This document shows, in pieces, positions 9,578-18,675 of a DNA stretch of 64,000 nucleotides (position 1 is its first letter; every line of letters starts with the position of its first letter). The stretch is from NCBI GenBank assembly GCA_964342805.1, contig CAYFHQ010000010.1, forward strand, positions 1 through 64,000, read 5' to 3'. The position numbers were made by a program, and so were the translations under genes. The notes under the pieces are model-generated. The model was given only the letters and a program-made list of their open reading frames with translations, was not told the origin of the DNA and ran no database searches. The stretch is from CAYFHQ01 sp964342805. GTDB lineage: Bacteria > Bacillota > Clostridia > Peptostreptococcales > Acidaminobacteraceae.

Positions 9578-9605
9578 AAAAGCCACTTCAAATGAAGTGG
9601 CTTTT
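9578..9605 (+). terminator. Rho-independent terminator of the AT-rich pair
   Basis: A perfect 12-bp stem AAAAGCCACTTC / GAAGTGGCTTTT with an AAAT loop and T tail lies four bases past the stop at 9574. The A-rich left side may let it also act on the tRNA transcript from the other direction. Confidence 0.92.
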
Positions 9606-9612
9606 CAGTCAT

Positions 9613-9688
9613 TGGTGTCCCGTCAGCGACTCGAACGCTGGACCCTCTGATTAAAAGTCAGATGCTCTACCGACTGAGCTAACGGGAC
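9613..9688 (-). tRNA. tRNA-Lys (anticodon TTT)
   Basis: The minus strand folds as a 76-nt cloverleaf. The acceptor arms are GTCCCGT and ACGGGAC, the D arm lies around TAGCTCAGTCGGTAGAGCA, the anticodon loop is CTTTTAA with TTT, and the T arm contains GTTCGAGTC. The 3' CCA is encoded. It lies between two convergent terminators. Confidence 0.97.
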
Positions 9689-9866
9689 AAGTTGGCTTAT
9701 GTTGTTCGCAATGACTTGATAATACTAACACAGAAAACTGTCAATGTAAACCCCTTGACAAACATTCGCAAAAATCTAAATTATTCAGTTTATTGCGTCT
9801 TTGGTAGCCCTTGCTATTTCAAGGTTTTGACAGCTTTTTAAACGAGGGAAAAACCACATAAAATAA

Positions 9867-9893
9867 AGGTCCGTGAGTTACACTCACGAACCT
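9867..9893 (-). terminator. Terminator of pyrE
   Basis: On the minus strand AGGTTCGTGAGT pairs with ACTCACGGACCT (12 pairs, one G-U) around a GTA loop, followed by TTTATTTTATG. It is about 70 bp downstream of the pyrE stop. Confidence 0.85.
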
Positions 9894-9962
9894 CTTATTC
9901 ATTCTATGGTCTTGGACCAAATGGGCCAAGACTCATCTTGTCGACAAAGTAGACAAGAATGA

Positions 9963-10589
9963 TTACTTGATAAACATCTCCGGATTCTTGCACCACTTGA
10001 GTAGGAGTTCTTCCTTGTCTGGTGCCACCACGCCATTTTCAACGGCAATGGGGAGGAGTGTTTGGTAGTCGGTTAGGGTTTCGTATGGCACGTGCGCATC
10101 GGCAAAACGTTTTTCAGCCTTGTCGAAGTTGTAGCTGAAGATGGCCAGTACCTTGACCACTTGTGCGCCAGCTTCTTGCAGGGCTTCTACTGCTTGTAGG
10201 GAGCTACCGCCTGTAGAGATCAAGTCTTCGATCAATACAACTTTAGCACCTTGAGGCAGTACGCCTTCAACTTGATTGCCCTTGCCATGACCCTTAGCGG
10301 ATCCTCGTACATATACCATTGGTTTTCCTAGTTTTTGTGCTACCCATGCAGCGTGGGGAATTCCTGCTGTAGCTGTACCTGCAATGATATCCACGTCAGC
10401 GAACTGGTCGCGAATTCGAGTAGCAAAGCCTTCTGCAATCTCGTCCCGCACATTGGGGTAACTCATGGTCAGACGGTTGTCACAGTAAATAGGTGACTGA
10501 ATACCTGACGCCCATGTGAATAGGTTGTTTTCGTCAACTAAGGAAACTGCCTTGATCTCCAATAGTAGTTGTGCGATTTTTTTGTTCAT
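9963..10589 (-). CDS. pyrE: Orotate phosphoribosyltransferase
   Basis: Converts orotate and PRPP to orotidine 5'-monophosphate in de novo pyrimidine synthesis. The 208-residue protein has the PRPP-binding motif VVLIEDLISTGGSS and the flexible catalytic loop region RGSAKGHGKGNQVEG. The ATG at 10589 follows GAGGAGGG. It stands alone here, without the rest of the pyr operon, but carries its own PyrR-type leader, so it is probably still controlled together with the other pyr genes. Confidence 0.97.
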   Translation of the reverse strand: MNKKIAQLLLEIKAVSLVDENNLFTWASGIQSPIYCDNRLTMSYPNVRDEIAEGFATRIRDQFADVDIIAGTATAGIPHAAWVAQKLGKPMVYVRGSAKGHGKGNQVEGVLPQGAKVVLIEDLISTGGSSLQAVEALQEAGAQVVKVLAIFSYNFDKAEKRFADAHVPYETLTDYQTLLPIAVENGVVAPDKEELLLKWCKNPEMFIK

Positions 10590-10700
10590 GTTGCCCTCCT
10601 CAGCAAGTGATGGGGGCGGGCACCATTGCTCCGCCCTTTGTGGCCTCTCTGGACCCCTTTAAAGAGTGGTTGATCCTGTAGTCTCGCTACAGGTCCACCG
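10590..10700 (-). promoter_or_regulatory. PyrR-binding mRNA leader of pyrE
   Basis: The minus-strand leader contains GGTCCAGAGAGGCC (10642-10655) inside a stem made of CUCUUU and AAAGGG. This matches the conserved PyrR-binding loop (UCCAGAGAGGCU) known from Bacillus pyr leaders. Downstream, GGGCGG and CCGCCC can form a second stem just before the pyrE ribosome binding site; it has no U-run, so control may be at translation rather than termination. Upstream is another 7-bp hairpin (CCTGTAG/CTACAGG). Confidence 0.75.
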
Positions 10701-10702
10701 TT

Positions 10703-12253
10703 CTATCGAATACCGCCTTCAGAATACCGGTTAATGGGATTCCAAATGAGGTACTCACCTACACCGTTGTCTTCCAGGGCACGGATCTGGGCTTCCACTT
10801 CCTTGTCACCATAACGGATATAGCCTTTTACCCATGTTGCCGTAAAGTCTTGAATCCAAGGGCGAAGCTGAGACGGTGTTTCCACATTTTTGTCCCGCTC
10901 GAGCGCATCTTGAATACCGGCGTCAATGGTTTCATATGGGAATGCGTCTGGCACTGAAAGGCCATAGATCCCCGGTCCGTAGTGGCTTGGGTACATCATG
11001 GGGCTCATGTAGTCGACCACGTGGGTCAAAGACTCCCAGTGCTGTCCAATGCCTACATCACCAATGGATGTGGCTGCCCAGCCAAATACGTCAGCGGACA
11101 CATACACTTCTTCTTTAGACAAGATATCATAGGCATACTCGAGGAAGTTGTGGATGGTTTGCGCCTTGTTGTGTCCTTCAGGATTTCTGAAGTCCAGTTG
11201 CTTGTCTAGTTTGCTACCCGTTGCCGGGAAGCGCACATAGTCAAACTGGATTTCGTTAAAGCCCTTGGCCGCTGCTTCCTTGGCCACAGACACATTGTAG
11301 TCCCACAGGTCTCTGTCATGGGGGGAGGCCCAAATGATGCCGTCTCCACTCTTGAACAAGGACCCGGAGTTTTTATAGACAATGGCACGGTCAGTGTGTG
11401 CCACAGCGTACTTGGGTGATTTGAAGGTTACAATCCGAGCAATCATATAAATGTTATGCTCTTTCAGTTTTTCGATAACCGCTTCGACTTCACCAGCCTT
11501 GAAGTAGGACTTCTGGTTGGCCTTTGGCGAGTATTTTTCTGCCGCTTCCGTTGGGAAGAGCATGGTGCCGTTATCGTCCTTCACGTCGATGACAAAGGCG
11601 TTGATGGCTGTGCGATCAGCCAAGGCAATGAGGTCATCTAACCTGGAGTTGGTCATGGTATGACCAGTCAGGTAAATGCCCTTAACCTGGACCCTTGGGT
11701 TACTTTCATAGTTGGCAGTTGGACGGATATGGTCATAGTCCACGCCATCATAGGGCTTGTCGATCAGTTCTACCCGGAGGGCGACTGCTCGCTTGGCCTG
11801 AATCCAGCCCAGTGGCTTTTCATCTTCGTAATCATACTGAACAGCGTACCAAGTGTCAACACCTTGTTCGTCTTGTATACGCTCTTTTATGTATAGGGGG
11901 TCGCCCACTGGTAAACTGGACACTTTATCTGCACCGGTGTTCGCCTCAGCATAGACCTTGGCCCCACGCTTGCCAACAAAAATTGTATTGGCTCGGATTT
12001 CCTCTGCCTTTTTCTCGGCATACACGGCCTGCACCATATTCAATTTTTCCCGAATGGCCGCTTCCAAAGACGCATCAAAAGCGCTTCTGGATTCCTCCAG
12101 CCGCACTTCGATAGCAAACCTTTGTTGCTCAGCTGCTTCCTTAGCTGCTTCGTCGGCTGCTTGTTGCGCTTCCATGGACATTGCAAGCGTTCGACCGCCG
12201 ATCAATAACAAGCCAATTGCAACTGCACCAATCAAAAGGCTTCGTTTTTTCAT
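10703..12253 (-). CDS. DUF4015-type putative glycoside hydrolase with SH3-like domain
   Basis: A 516-residue secreted or membrane-anchored protein. Residues 6-28 are a signal/anchor, followed by an Ala/Glu-rich coiled coil, an SH3-like domain (about 85-155, VGKRGAKVYAEANTGADKVSS) and a C-terminal TIM-barrel type domain. The last contains NAFVIDVKDDNGTMLFP, FNEIQFDYVRFP and VDYMSPMMYPSHY, typical of DUF4015 proteins distantly related to GH13 enzymes. The expected role is in the cell wall or exopolysaccharide, substrate unknown. The ATG at 12253 (GAGGTGTAAA) is preferred to a TTG four codons earlier. It follows the L,D-transpeptidase gene by 20 bp on the same strand. Confidence 0.88.
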   Translation of the reverse strand: MKKRSLLIGAVAIGLLLIGGRTLAMSMEAQQAADEAAKEAAEQQRFAIEVRLEESRSAFDASLEAAIREKLNMVQAVYAEKKAEEIRANTIFVGKRGAKVYAEANTGADKVSSLPVGDPLYIKERIQDEQGVDTWYAVQYDYEDEKPLGWIQAKRAVALRVELIDKPYDGVDYDHIRPTANYESNPRVQVKGIYLTGHTMTNSRLDDLIALADRTAINAFVIDVKDDNGTMLFPTEAAEKYSPKANQKSYFKAGEVEAVIEKLKEHNIYMIARIVTFKSPKYAVAHTDRAIVYKNSGSLFKSGDGIIWASPHDRDLWDYNVSVAKEAAAKGFNEIQFDYVRFPATGSKLDKQLDFRNPEGHNKAQTIHNFLEYAYDILSKEEVYVSADVFGWAATSIGDVGIGQHWESLTHVVDYMSPMMYPSHYGPGIYGLSVPDAFPYETIDAGIQDALERDKNVETPSQLRPWIQDFTATWVKGYIRYGDKEVEAQIRALEDNGVGEYLIWNPINRYSEGGIR

Positions 12254-12273
12254 TTTACACCTCAACTCAAACT

Positions 12274-13611
12274 TTAATCGATAATCACTACCGATGACTC
12301 ACCCAAACGCAACCAGTCCCAAAGGAATTTGGCGTGGGATGTGATGTTTCGTACGCACTTATGGCTGAGTGGCACGGTTCCCAGGGAAGCCGAGTACTCA
12401 ATATGGCCCGGGTCAATTCGGTCTACAATACGAGACTCATAGACCGCTTCTTGAACCACTTCACCATTTTCGTCATAGACTGCGTCAGAAACGAGGAAAT
12501 TCTTTCTCACAAGTTTATAGTTCACAGGCACGCCGTGGATAAAGGCCCCGCCATTAAAGCGAATGCCATAAGGAGCATAGCCTGAGATTTCTTTCGTGTA
12601 ATCATCACGATATCTGAAAAAATCAACTTTCTGGATCACTTGGTAAGAACCTGAAATGGTAGGTTCAGCAAACTCATTATCCGCGCCCGTAGTTGCATAA
12701 CTAATAGAAATGAGGTTCCACTCGCCGTCCACATAATCAAATGCCGCAACATTTTGATTAGTGATATCGACGGACACTACCTGGTTGAGTGTATTGATTG
12801 AATTCCGTTGTGTCACATATCGCTTTGGTACATAGTAAATACCCTCATAATCATAGGCATTCACCTTATAATAACCGCCCACTTCATCCAAAATGGTCAC
12901 CATAAGACCGTCTTGCATGTAGCGGAAGTCAGAACTCCTATTGGGTTCCACATAGGCTGGTGCCGATTGGTAGCGCTTAATGCCGTGGTTGTCCACCGAC
13001 AGGTTTCCCTTATACATGGGGGCACGACCATTGGCGTCCACCACGTTGTAAATAAAGGCTGTCTTGGTGTTGTCCACTGCGACCTTGAGACTCTTTATCT
13101 TTTCAGCCATGGCGTCCAGGCGGAACTCCCGTTGTCTTACAATATCTCCAAACACATAACCGAATTGCTGCTCACCCTCATGGAAGTAGTAGACCTTGTG
13201 CCACTGATCTCCATCGAAGTTAGGTACTGCTCCCCCACGGACAGTTTCGACTAGATTTAACTTCTCGCCGTAGTATGCCTTGCGAACAATCTCATAGTCC
13301 AGTGACGGACCCGATCGAATGTTCAATGCACTACCGAACACAACCACATAGTGCTTTTGTACGTCGTAGTCGGTATACTGCAAGTTTAGCTTGATTCCTT
13401 CCGGAACCGAGATGTCATACGTAACGAGTAACTCATGTCCATCCTGATTCAGAACGACGCTTTTGGCTTCTACTTCTTCCTTCATGTCCTCACTGGGTGT
13501 TACGGAAACAGGTTCTTCCGGATCGATCCCAATGGGCTCCACTGCAAATACAGCGGTGTTTGAAAAGACCAGTAGCAAGACCAGCGTTGAAACCCATAAT
13601 AAGCGTTTCAT
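12274..13611 (-). CDS. SH3 / L,D-transpeptidase (YkuD) protein
   Basis: A 445-residue exported protein with an N-terminal signal peptide (VLLLVFSNTAVFA), an SH3-like domain (about 85-160, GSALNIRSGPSLDYEIV) and a C-terminal YkuD catalytic domain. The catalytic region reads FIHGVPVN and later LGTVPLSHKCVRN, with the active Cys followed by Arg as in the family's SxGCxR motif; the usual Gly before Cys is Lys here. Such enzymes make 3-3 crosslinks in peptidoglycan. It pairs with the downstream DUF4015 protein, which also has an SH3 domain, so both may act at the wall. Confidence 0.88.
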   Translation of the reverse strand: MKRLLWVSTLVLLLVFSNTAVFAVEPIGIDPEEPVSVTPSEDMKEEVEAKSVVLNQDGHELLVTYDISVPEGIKLNLQYTDYDVQKHYVVVFGSALNIRSGPSLDYEIVRKAYYGEKLNLVETVRGGAVPNFDGDQWHKVYYFHEGEQQFGYVFGDIVRQREFRLDAMAEKIKSLKVAVDNTKTAFIYNVVDANGRAPMYKGNLSVDNHGIKRYQSAPAYVEPNRSSDFRYMQDGLMVTILDEVGGYYKVNAYDYEGIYYVPKRYVTQRNSINTLNQVVSVDITNQNVAAFDYVDGEWNLISISYATTGADNEFAEPTISGSYQVIQKVDFFRYRDDYTKEISGYAPYGIRFNGGAFIHGVPVNYKLVRKNFLVSDAVYDENGEVVQEAVYESRIVDRIDPGHIEYSASLGTVPLSHKCVRNITSHAKFLWDWLRLGESSVVIID

Positions 13612-13646
13612 ACTATCCGCTCCTTCGGCTACATGAGATTGGCTGA

Positions 13647-14549
13647 TTAGAATGTATAGTACCCTCCAATGAAGTGACCTTCTGGGATACTGTACTTGTC
13701 TGTGTTTTCAAGCTTGTCCATGTTCCAGTGACCCGGTAGACCAATGCCATGCATTGCCACTTCAAAGTAAAGCATTGCAATGCCCGCTTCGATCTCTTCG
13801 ATGTCATCGTGAACACGATCGTCTCGTTTCATAACCAGTACAATTTTCGTTCCATCTAGGATAAAGCGCCAAGGCTGGCGGTTCCCCCAGGACGGAGCCA
13901 ATCGCATGTAATAAAATACGTCACTATAACCGCGCTTGGCCAACTCATTTGCGTCGACGCTAGCGCCCCATTTACGAAGATATACCAATTCCTCAATGGA
14001 AATTCGACCACTTTGTGGCTCACTGGAGTACTCCGGCTTAATATGCGGGTAGCCCAGGTCCGTCAGTGGAGACACACTTCCTTCCATGTTGGTGTCATAG
14101 ATGTTCGCCAAGCGAGGGTCATAGGCTGCCATACCGATGGCGATTAGACCGGTCACCTTCAGTGGCGAGTCAATGTGAAGCTTTTGCTTGATTTCTTCCC
14201 CTCGTTCACCATCTAGCCAACATGTACCAATTTCTTCCTTGGTCAGATTTAAAATTAACCACTCCCCAGCATAACCAGCAACCTTGTGGCCGTTTTCACC
14301 TTCAGTTGCCATTACCACCAAGTAATGTGGCGCTTCAATCATTACGCCGTTGTATCCTGCGATACCTGTCAGATTCTTAGCGACATCTTCGCCATTTTCC
14401 ATAAACATAAAATCTACGTTAATGCTATCTGCTGGTTTCGGACATTCATCCGTCAATTTCATGATTGTTGCAATTTGTGCTGCGCTAAGTGCCTTGTCCT
14501 TGTACTCCCGTACTGAACGTCTCTTTTCAAAGACTTTGAGCATTTTCAT
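13647..14549 (-). CDS. Nitroreductase-fold protein
   Basis: A 300-residue protein starting MKMLKVFEKRRSVREYKDKALS, the FMN-binding Arg-Ser-Arg start of nitroreductases, and with a second half (RLAPSWGNRQPWRFIL) typical of the putative TM nitroreductase family. Members use FMN and NAD(P)H to reduce nitro or quinone compounds; the substrate is unknown. The start at 14549 follows GGGAGG. It lies 35 bp upstream of the L,D-transpeptidase gene, but functional linkage is not evident. Confidence 0.88.
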   Translation of the reverse strand: MKMLKVFEKRRSVREYKDKALSAAQIATIMKLTDECPKPADSINVDFMFMENGEDVAKNLTGIAGYNGVMIEAPHYLVVMATEGENGHKVAGYAGEWLILNLTKEEIGTCWLDGERGEEIKQKLHIDSPLKVTGLIAIGMAAYDPRLANIYDTNMEGSVSPLTDLGYPHIKPEYSSEPQSGRISIEELVYLRKWGASVDANELAKRGYSDVFYYMRLAPSWGNRQPWRFILDGTKIVLVMKRDDRVHDDIEEIEAGIAMLYFEVAMHGIGLPGHWNMDKLENTDKYSIPEGHFIGGYYTF

Positions 14550-14867
14550 CCAAATAACCTCCCGCTGGTTCTAAGTTGACCAGTTTTTTATCTCTTTATT
14601 ATAGCACAGGTTTCCAGCAACATTATAGCATAGGATACCGCTATTTTACTCATGTAGGCCGTTTACAATTCCATTACATTCCATTCTTTCTAGGTGCACA
14701 TCAACCTCCTTTTGGTTCATTATTCCCAAACCAAGATTTGGGGTTCTGCCTTACTACTTACCTACCCGAAATCTACTTCCAGTATTGTCCTGTCACCGAC
14801 TTGTAATAGTCCATTTTGGTAGACATTTGGGTATAGGTGTCAGTAACAAGACATTGAGGAGGTTCAT
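14550..14867. other. Intergenic stretch without a recognised gene
   Basis: Divergent promoter region between the nitroreductase and beta-CASP genes, AT-rich in its left half. I see no convincing RNA structure or conserved operator. The ribosome binding site GAGGAGG of the right-hand gene precedes 14868. Confidence 0.5.
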
Positions 14868-16271
14868 ATGCGTATACGTTTTTTAGGAGCAACAGGACAA
14901 GTGACCGGGTCCAACTATCATGTGGAAGTGAACGACCATACCTTCGCCGTGGATTGCGGCCTCTACCAGGGAACCACTTTCGAGGAAAAGCAAAACCGAG
15001 AACCCTTCCAGTACAATCCCAGCGACCTGGATTTCCTCATTTTGACCCACGCCCACATCGACCATAGCGGGCGGATTCCTTTGTTAGTAAAGGAAGGCTT
15101 TCGCGGGCGCATCTACTGCACCCGTCCCACTGCTGAACTGGCCAATATTCTCCTCCAGGACAGTGGCAAGATCAGTGAGGCAGAAGCCGAATGGGAAAAT
15201 AAAAAACGCGAACGGGCAGGCCTAGAGAAAGTACGCCCCCTTTACACCCAGGACGATGCGCTTGAAGCCCTGGCTTATCTAAATCCCGTGGACTATGACA
15301 CTTGGATTGAAATTGGTCATGACCTCCTGATCCAGTTTAAGGACGCCGGCCACCTCCTGGGATCCGCCTTCATTGAGGTCCGCCTTAAAGAGAACGGCAA
15401 ATGGCGCCAGGCCGTTTTTAGCGGTGACCTGGGAACGGGAAGCAACCCCCTCCTGCCACCCCCCATCCGGCCTGAAAAGGCGGACATTCTTATTGTGGAG
15501 TCCACCTATGGCAACCGGCTCCACAAGGACATGGAACTCAGGGGCCAGCGGCTGGGCGAGGCCATTCTCAAGACAGTCCGCCGGGGTGGAACAGTGATCA
15601 TTCCAGCCTTCGCGGTGGGACGAACCCAAGAGGTCCTCTATGAACTCAAAAACTTCATGGCCACCCATCCAGACGGCCATGAATTGACCAGTATCCCCAT
15701 ATATATTGACAGTCCCCTGGCCATCGACGCCACGGCCATTTTTAAACATAACTACGCCTATCTGAAACCGACCATTGTAGAACAATTTGAAAGTGGCAAC
15801 AACCCCATTGGGTTTTCAAACCTCCACATTGTGAGGGACATGTCCTATTCCATCATGCTTAATAAGGACACCAAGGCCAAGGTGGTGGTCAGTGCCAGTG
15901 GCATGTGTGACGCTGGGCGGATTAAGCACCACCTCAAGCACCAGCTTTGGAAGGACAATAACACGGTAATTTTCATTGGCTATCAGGGGGAAGGGACCCT
16001 GGGACGGGCCATTAAAACCGGCAAGAGCCCTGTGGTGATCCTCGGGGAGACCGTCAAGATTGCCAGCGACGTGGTGGACATACCAGGCTTTTCTGGCCAT
16101 GCTGACGCCGGCCAGCTGATCGACTGGTGCCGAGGGATCAAAGAGACGCCCAAACACGTCTTTATCATCCATGGAGAACCCGACGCGTCCAAGGCCCTCC
16201 AGGAAAAAATGAGTCACGACCTCCGCTGGGAGGCAACCATCCCGAAAGCCGACGAAATGGTTGAGATTTAG
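14868..16271 (+). CDS. Metallo-beta-lactamase / beta-CASP RNase-like protein
   Basis: A 467-residue cytoplasmic protein with the zinc motif HAHIDHSGRIP (residues about 59-69) and the later histidine motif GHLLGSAF. The beta-CASP module contains STYGNR, IPAFAVGRTQEVLYEL, SASGMCDAGRIKHHL and GFSGHADAGQL. Layout and length match the CPSF73/Ysh1-like MBL-fold RNases widespread in bacteria and archaea; RNA cleavage is expected from family membership. Codon use is GC-richer than the neighbours. It ends close to the MATE promoter. Confidence 0.93.
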   Translation: MRIRFLGATGQVTGSNYHVEVNDHTFAVDCGLYQGTTFEEKQNREPFQYNPSDLDFLILTHAHIDHSGRIPLLVKEGFRGRIYCTRPTAELANILLQDSGKISEAEAEWENKKRERAGLEKVRPLYTQDDALEALAYLNPVDYDTWIEIGHDLLIQFKDAGHLLGSAFIEVRLKENGKWRQAVFSGDLGTGSNPLLPPPIRPEKADILIVESTYGNRLHKDMELRGQRLGEAILKTVRRGGTVIIPAFAVGRTQEVLYELKNFMATHPDGHELTSIPIYIDSPLAIDATAIFKHNYAYLKPTIVEQFESGNNPIGFSNLHIVRDMSYSIMLNKDTKAKVVVSASGMCDAGRIKHHLKHQLWKDNNTVIFIGYQGEGTLGRAIKTGKSPVVILGETVKIASDVVDIPGFSGHADAGQLIDWCRGIKETPKHVFIIHGEPDASKALQEKMSHDLRWEATIPKADEMVEI

Positions 16272-16334
16272 AAGGGGGTAAGAGGGCCAGCCAGGTCAAA
16301 TCGTGTCTAATCCTTCGCCCTCCGAAGAAAACCC

Positions 16335-16364
16335 TTTACAGGTCAGAAAGGGTTTTGATATACT
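16335..16364 (+). promoter_or_regulatory. Promoter of the MATE gene
   Basis: TTTACA (16335-16340), an 18-bp spacer and TATACT (16359-16364). The -35 lies within an inverted repeat AAACCCTTT/AAAGGGTTT that probably terminates the upstream gene. Confidence 0.65.
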
Positions 16365-16385
16365 TAGTTGCATGTGCAACTAAGT
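16362..16385. promoter_or_regulatory. Palindromic operator, MarR-like
   Basis: A perfect 11-bp inverted repeat, ACTTAGTTGCA-TG-TGCAACTAAGT, overlaps the -10 and start point of the MATE gene. Its size and TTGCA core resemble MarR-family operators. No marR gene lies nearby, so the repressor would act in trans. Confidence 0.65.
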
Positions 16386-16413
16386 GATCAAAAACCTTAC
16401 AAGGAGACCATAT

Positions 16414-17784
16414 ATGAGAGCCAATGCAACTGCCCATAGTGAACGCCTGGGCACAGAACCCATTAAGAAACTCTTGGTCAGCATGTCCCTACCGGCGACT
16501 GTGGCCATGATCGTCAACGCCCTTTACAACCTGGTAGACACCATCGTCGTCGGACGGGGTGTAGGTGCCCTGGCCATTGGTGGCCTGGCCATTTCCTTCC
16601 CCATCCAGATGTTCATCATGGCCATTGCCCAGATGATCGGGATTGGGGCAGCCTCCATGATTTCCCGCCAACTGGGCCAGGGAGACGTGGAAAAGGCCGA
16701 CCAAACCGCCGGTAACGCCTACATTGCCATTGTTGTCCTCGGTGTCATTACCATGGTCGTGGGCCTCAACTACTTAGAGCCCCTGCTACGGATTTTTGGC
16801 GCGACGGACACCCTCTTACCCTATGCCATGGAGTATATGGAAGTCATTTTGATTGGTAGTGTTTTCTACATGTTTGCCGTTGCCTCCAACAGCCTTATTC
16901 GAGCTGAAGGCAATGCCATTGTGGCCATGGTGACCATGTTCATTGGTACAGGGCTCAATATTATCCTTGACCCAATCTTCGTCTTTGTCTTTGATATGGG
17001 CATTAAGGGGGCTGCCTGGGCAACAATTATCTCCCAGTTTATGTCCTTTGCCTTTGTAATGATTTATATTTACAGTGGTCGGTCCAGCCTCAAGGTCATG
17101 CCCCACCACCTGATTCCCCACAGAGAACTCATGCGGGAAATGTTTGCAGTGGGTGCTCCAGCCTTTGCCCGCCAAGTGGGCGGCAGTGCCCTGGCCATTA
17201 TCGTAAACAACTCCTTGGGCTACTATGGCGGCGACATTGCCATTACTGCCTTTGGGGTGGTCAACCGGGTTATGATGTTTATCTTCATGCCACTCTTCGG
17301 GGTGGTCCAAGGCTTCCAGCCCATTGCCGGCTACAACTACGGGGCCAAGCTCTTTGACCGGGTGAAAGAAGTCATAAAGCTATCCATGCAGTACACCACC
17401 GTTTACATGGTGGGAGGCTGGCTCCTCATTCTCTTGGGTGCAGACTTTGTCATCCGGGTCTTCACCACTGACCCAGACGTAATCGCCCTGGGGGCCCAGG
17501 CCATGCGGATCGTTCTTTTCGCCGTGCCGGTCATCGGTGTCCAGATCATCGGTTCCTCAGTCTTCCAGGCCTTTGGTAAGGCCATGCCAGCCATGGTCTT
17601 GACCCTGTTGAGACAGTTCATTATCCTAATCCCACTCCTCTTGATCCTGCCAAGGATTGGAGACCTGGGACTCTTGGGTATTTGGCTCGCCTATCCCATT
17701 TCTGATGTGGCGTCCACCTTTGTCAGTGTCTTCATGCTCCGCAAGGAAATGCACCTCCTTGAGCCGGACAAGGCACAAGCATAA
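16414..17784 (+). CDS. MATE family multidrug/Na+ antiporter
   Basis: A 456-residue, twelve-helix exporter of the MATE family, which expels cationic drugs or metabolites in exchange for Na+ or H+. Family segments include LVSMSLPATVAMIVNALYN, VGRGVGALAIGGLAISFP and GVVQGFQPIAGYNYGAK. The ATG at 16414 follows AAGGAGACC; an earlier frame extension has no binding site. A palindromic operator lies over its promoter, suggesting ligand-induced expression. Confidence 0.95.
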   Translation: MRANATAHSERLGTEPIKKLLVSMSLPATVAMIVNALYNLVDTIVVGRGVGALAIGGLAISFPIQMFIMAIAQMIGIGAASMISRQLGQGDVEKADQTAGNAYIAIVVLGVITMVVGLNYLEPLLRIFGATDTLLPYAMEYMEVILIGSVFYMFAVASNSLIRAEGNAIVAMVTMFIGTGLNIILDPIFVFVFDMGIKGAAWATIISQFMSFAFVMIYIYSGRSSLKVMPHHLIPHRELMREMFAVGAPAFARQVGGSALAIIVNNSLGYYGGDIAITAFGVVNRVMMFIFMPLFGVVQGFQPIAGYNYGAKLFDRVKEVIKLSMQYTTVYMVGGWLLILLGADFVIRVFTTDPDVIALGAQAMRIVLFAVPVIGVQIIGSSVFQAFGKAMPAMVLTLLRQFIILIPLLLILPRIGDLGLLGIWLAYPISDVASTFVSVFMLRKEMHLLEPDKAQA

Positions 17785-17789
17785 CAACA

Positions 17790-17829
17790 AAAACCCGTCA
17801 ACAAGGCTCGAGTCATGTTGACGGGTTTT
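17790..17829. terminator. Bidirectional terminator between MATE and truA
   Basis: A 14-bp stem AAAACCCGTCAACA / TGTTGACGGGTTTT with a 12-nt loop lies six bases after the MATE stop and before the convergent truA end. It has T-rich flanks on both strands. Confidence 0.92.
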
Positions 17830-17873
17830 CTTTATGGTTTTGTAAGGTACTCTTTTTAATAGTCTACCTCTTT

Positions 17874-18611
17874 TTAGTAATGCACTTCTTTCAAGAAGAG
17901 ACCCTTGGGATCTGCAGTAACCCCGCACTTGGACCGATCCTTGGCTGCAATCATTTCCGTTACAGACTCCACCTTGCGTTCCCCTGCACCAATTTCCAGA
18001 AGAACACCCACCATACGGCGGACCTGGTTGTGGAGGAAACCTTCGCCCTTAATGTCGATATAAAGCTTGGTTCCCTGGCGGATAATTTCAATGGACTCTA
18101 CCTTGCGGACCATGGACTTCTTCTTGGACTTGGCCGTCGTAAAGGTGGTAAAGTCATGCTCACCTACAAAAAGTTGAGCTGCTTCCTTCATAGCCTCGTC
18201 GTCCATCTTGCGGGTCTCAAGGACATGGGTCTTCCGCTGGAAGGGGTCCACATAAGAAGCATTCCAAACTTGGTAGCGGTAGGTCTTGCCCTTGGCATTG
18301 TAGCGGGAGTGGAATTTGTCATCCACCTGCTTTACCCGGGTAATTCGAATATCTTCGGGTAAGTACTGGTTAAGGTGGCGCTGTACACTCTTAGAAGTCA
18401 GTTGCTCCTTGCAATGGAAGTGGGCCACCTGGTTGTAGGCGTGTACCCCTGCGTCTGTGCGGGAAGCTCCTGGGACCTCTACTCGTTCGTCAGCCAGGGT
18501 AATAATGGCCAACTCAATTTTCCCTTGAATGGTCATGTCTGTGTGTCCTAGACGCTGCCACCCCTTGTAGCGGGCACCGTCATAGGTAATATCCAGTCTA
18601 TACGTAGGCAT
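17874..18611 (-). CDS. truA: tRNA pseudouridine synthase A
   Basis: Makes pseudouridine at positions 38-40 of the tRNA anticodon arm. The 245-residue protein begins MPTYRLDITYDGARYKGWQR and contains PGASRTDAGVHAYNQ with the catalytic aspartate, plus GEGFLHNQVRRMVG near the C-terminus. The frame stays open upstream to 18809, but the ATG at 18611 behind GGAAAGGA gives the normal family length and N-terminus. Confidence 0.96.
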   Translation of the reverse strand: MPTYRLDITYDGARYKGWQRLGHTDMTIQGKIELAIITLADERVEVPGASRTDAGVHAYNQVAHFHCKEQLTSKSVQRHLNQYLPEDIRITRVKQVDDKFHSRYNAKGKTYRYQVWNASYVDPFQRKTHVLETRKMDDEAMKEAAQLFVGEHDFTTFTTAKSKKKSMVRKVESIEIIRQGTKLYIDIKGEGFLHNQVRRMVGVLLEIGAGERKVESVTEMIAAKDRSKCGVTADPKGLFLKEVHY

Positions 18612-18675
18612 TGTTTTTCCTTTCCACTTTTGATTTCCATTTTGATATACTATTGGTAAAGAAGGAGGGATGTAG

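Noticed and set aside
8317..9688. Prophage or integrative element at tRNA-Lys
   Set aside because: No integrase, no repeated tRNA end and no phage genes are visible.
12265..12265. TTG start four codons before the ATG of the DUF4015 gene
   Set aside because: It overlaps the ribosome binding site of the ATG at 12253.
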